In this document: one piece after another, positions 36,684 through 37,378 of the stretch
Layout: every line of letters begins with the position of its first letter
How positions within the stretch are numbered: position 1 is the stretch's first letter
Assembly (NCBI GenBank): GCA_030832905.1
Contig: JAURIG010000007.1
Coordinates: 1 to 37,378 of the forward strand
Source of the DNA: Bacteroidota bacterium
GTDB taxonomy: Bacteria; Bacteroidota; Bacteroidia; NS11-12g; UBA955
Direction: 5' to 3'
Length of the DNA: 37,378 bases
Program-made: the position numbers and the translations under genes
The notes under the pieces: model-generated
The model's input: only the letters and a program-made list of their open reading frames with translations
What the model was told of the DNA's origin: nothing
Database searches by the model: none

Positions 36684-37103
36684 ATGCAAGCTGCTTTTGT
36701 AATTGAAGAAGCCATAGAATCAGACCTGATTGATATTTTAGAATTGCTGGAGTCTATGAACTTAGATATGGATCAGGTTCATGCCCAGCAATTTTATTTA
36801 GCCACCTTGAACGATGAAATCCTTGGCTTGGGAAGAATCTTAGAACACGATGGCTGTGCTGAGTTATGTTCTTTGGGGGTTGTTGAATCCCACAGAAGAC
36901 AAGGGATTGGTTCAAAATTGGTGAATGCCTTAGCCTCTAAAACGCCAACTAAACCATTGTATGTAGTCACTGAAATTCCAGACTATTTTTTACGTTTGGG
37001 ATTTGCGCCTTCTGAAGTTTATCCTATTGAAATTGCCGATAAATTACAGCGTTGTATTGATTTGTACGATTGTCAGTCGCCAGTTGTTTTGGCGCTTGTT
37101 TAG
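36684..37103 (+). CDS. GNAT-family N-acetyltransferase
   Basis: A 139-residue acetyltransferase. Motif A, which binds the acetyl-CoA pyrophosphate, is SLGVVESHRRQGIGSKLVNAL (about residues 70-90), with the R/Q-x-x-G-x-G signature RRQGIG. The preceding strand is ILGLGRILEHDGCAEL, and the C-terminal IPDYFLRLGFAPSE matches the motif B end of many GNATs. The acceptor substrate cannot be inferred. It lies 2 nt downstream of the exported protein gene and before the hairpin array. Confidence 0.88.
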   Translation: MQAAFVIEEAIESDLIDILELLESMNLDMDQVHAQQFYLATLNDEILGLGRILEHDGCAELCSLGVVESHRRQGIGSKLVNALASKTPTKPLYVVTEIPDYFLRLGFAPSEVYPIEIADKLQRCIDLYDCQSPVVLALV

Positions 37104-37131
37104 AGACTTTATCTTTAACTTGTTTTTTCGT

Positions 37132-37156
37132 GCATGGGGTGTTCTTCACCCCATGC
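37132..37156. repeat. Hairpin A1
   Basis: Arms GCATGGGGTG (37132-37141) and CACCCCATGC (37147-37156), loop TTCTT. The second base pair is C:G, whereas A2 and A3 have T:A. Confidence 0.95.
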
Positions 37157-37175
37157 TGAATGTATGACGATTTAA

Positions 37176-37200
37176 CTCAAGGGTGAAGAACACCCTTGAG
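37176..37200. repeat. Hairpin B1
   Basis: Arms CTCAAGGGTG (37176-37185) and CACCCTTGAG (37191-37200), loop AAGAA, the complement of the A loop. Confidence 0.95.
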
Positions 37201-37215
37201 ACGAAGATTATTTGT

Positions 37216-37240
37216 GTATGGGGTGTTCTTCACCCCATAC
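37216..37240. repeat. Hairpin A2
   Basis: Arms GTATGGGGTG (37216-37225) and CACCCCATAC (37231-37240), loop TTCTT. Confidence 0.95.
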
Positions 37241-37259
37241 TGAATAGATGACGATATAA

Positions 37260-37284
37260 CTCAAGGGTGAAGAACACCCTTGAG
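37260..37284. repeat. Hairpin B2
   Basis: Identical to B1: arms CTCAAGGGTG and CACCCTTGAG, loop AAGAA. Confidence 0.95.
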
Positions 37285-37300
37285 ACGAAGATTTTTTCGT

Positions 37301-37325
37301 GTATGGGGTGTTCTTCACCCCATAC
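37301..37325. repeat. Hairpin A3
   Basis: Identical to A2: arms GTATGGGGTG and CACCCCATAC, loop TTCTT. It is preceded by ATTTTTTCGT, similar to the GTTTTTTCGT before A1. The array ends here; the last 53 bases of the window show nothing recognisable. Confidence 0.95.
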
Positions 37326-37378
37326 TGAATATGATAAATGAACAATAAAGAAACGTATCATAAAAATGTATTCAAAAT

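Larger units (their letters stand above)
37132..37325. repeat. Tandem array of five alternating perfect hairpins, ~84-bp period
   Basis: Three A hairpins (37132-37156, 37216-37240, 37301-37325) alternate with two B hairpins (37176-37200, 37260-37284). Each is a perfect 10-bp stem with a 5-nt loop. A arms are G(C/T)ATGGGGTG and CACCCCAT(G/A)C with loop TTCTT. B arms are CTCAAGGGTG and CACCCTTGAG with loop AAGAA. A recurs every 84-85 bp and B every 84 bp, with linkers also conserved (TGAAT..ATGACGAT.TAA after A; ACGAAGATT after B). A small stem ACGAA/TTCGT (37285-37300) lies between B2 and A3. Confidence 0.95.

Noticed and set aside
37134-37175. A 13-codon reading frame across hairpin A1
   Set aside because: The equivalent frame in A2 stops after nine sense codons and A3 is no better; the pattern follows the palindromes, not a peptide.
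37132-37325. CRISPR array
   Set aside because: The segments between the hairpins are themselves conserved and the two hairpin types alternate, so there are no unique spacers.

Overview
The window reads as a contiguous piece of a Bacteroidota chromosome. The evidence is Bacteroidota-type -7 promoter boxes (TAnnTTTG) close to many start codons, a secreted metalloprotease ending in a type A type IX secretion (T9SS) sorting domain, a TPR/PD40/CRD/OmpA lipoprotein with the architecture of the T9SS component PorE, a DUF3822 gene next to rsmD and coaD, and DUF4837. Base composition is moderately AT-rich. I see no insertion sequence, phage gene, tRNA, rRNA or CRISPR array. Almost all of the window is densely packed core genes.

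Layout. 1-2043: 3' part of a PaaN-type aldehyde dehydrogenase, then a YceI-family lipoprotein closed by a strong terminator. 2096-4277: an overlapping rightward cluster of a small anchored pilin-like protein, DUF3822, rsmD and coaD. 4274-14373: a long leftward block, in transcription order sucC (own terminator), mscL, zapA, rny, aroC, T9SS metalloprotease, topA, and a SirB1/transglutaminase-like protein. 14467-15809: rightward lolD-like ATPase and an unknown membrane protein. 16009-17010: leftward unknown exported protein with a duplicated motif. 17092-18845: pepP-like aminopeptidase and a MarR regulator. 18846-20078: leftward alanine dehydrogenase. 20199-24137: a rightward chain with 1- to 4-nt overlaps: mltD-like transglycosylase, DUF4837 lipoprotein, purN, S1/P1 nuclease. 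24134-26561: leftward purB then corA. 26708-28465: sppA. 28462-30411: leftward PorE-like lipoprotein. 30444-30953: leftward YfcE-type phosphoesterase. 30995-32103: rightward rhomboid protease and an unknown protein. 32100-32807: leftward pyrH. 32883-35700: rightward mtgA, groES, groEL. 35791-37103: exported unknown protein and a GNAT acetyltransferase. 37132-37325: an intergenic array of five perfect hairpins.

The genes do not form one pathway. They cover the cell envelope (MltD, MtgA, LolD, MscL, ZapA, PorE-like, YceI, rhomboid, SppA), nucleotide synthesis (purN, purB, pyrH), RNA and DNA maintenance (rny, topA, rsmD), central metabolism (sucC, ald, aroC, coaD) and chaperonins. The PorE-like protein and the T9SS cargo are functionally linked by family knowledge.

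The most unusual features are non-coding. (1) The hairpin array at the right end alternates two 25-bp palindromes that share a 15-bp core in opposite orientation, repeats about every 84 bp, and shows a compensatory base-pair change. (2) Several -7 boxes lie only 4-6 nt before the start codon, predicting leaderless or near-leaderless mRNAs. (3) Five of six convergent gene pairs overlap by 4 nt or abut at their stop codons, with no terminator visible between them. (4) The region upstream of groES carries repeated GACA/TGTC inverted repeats.
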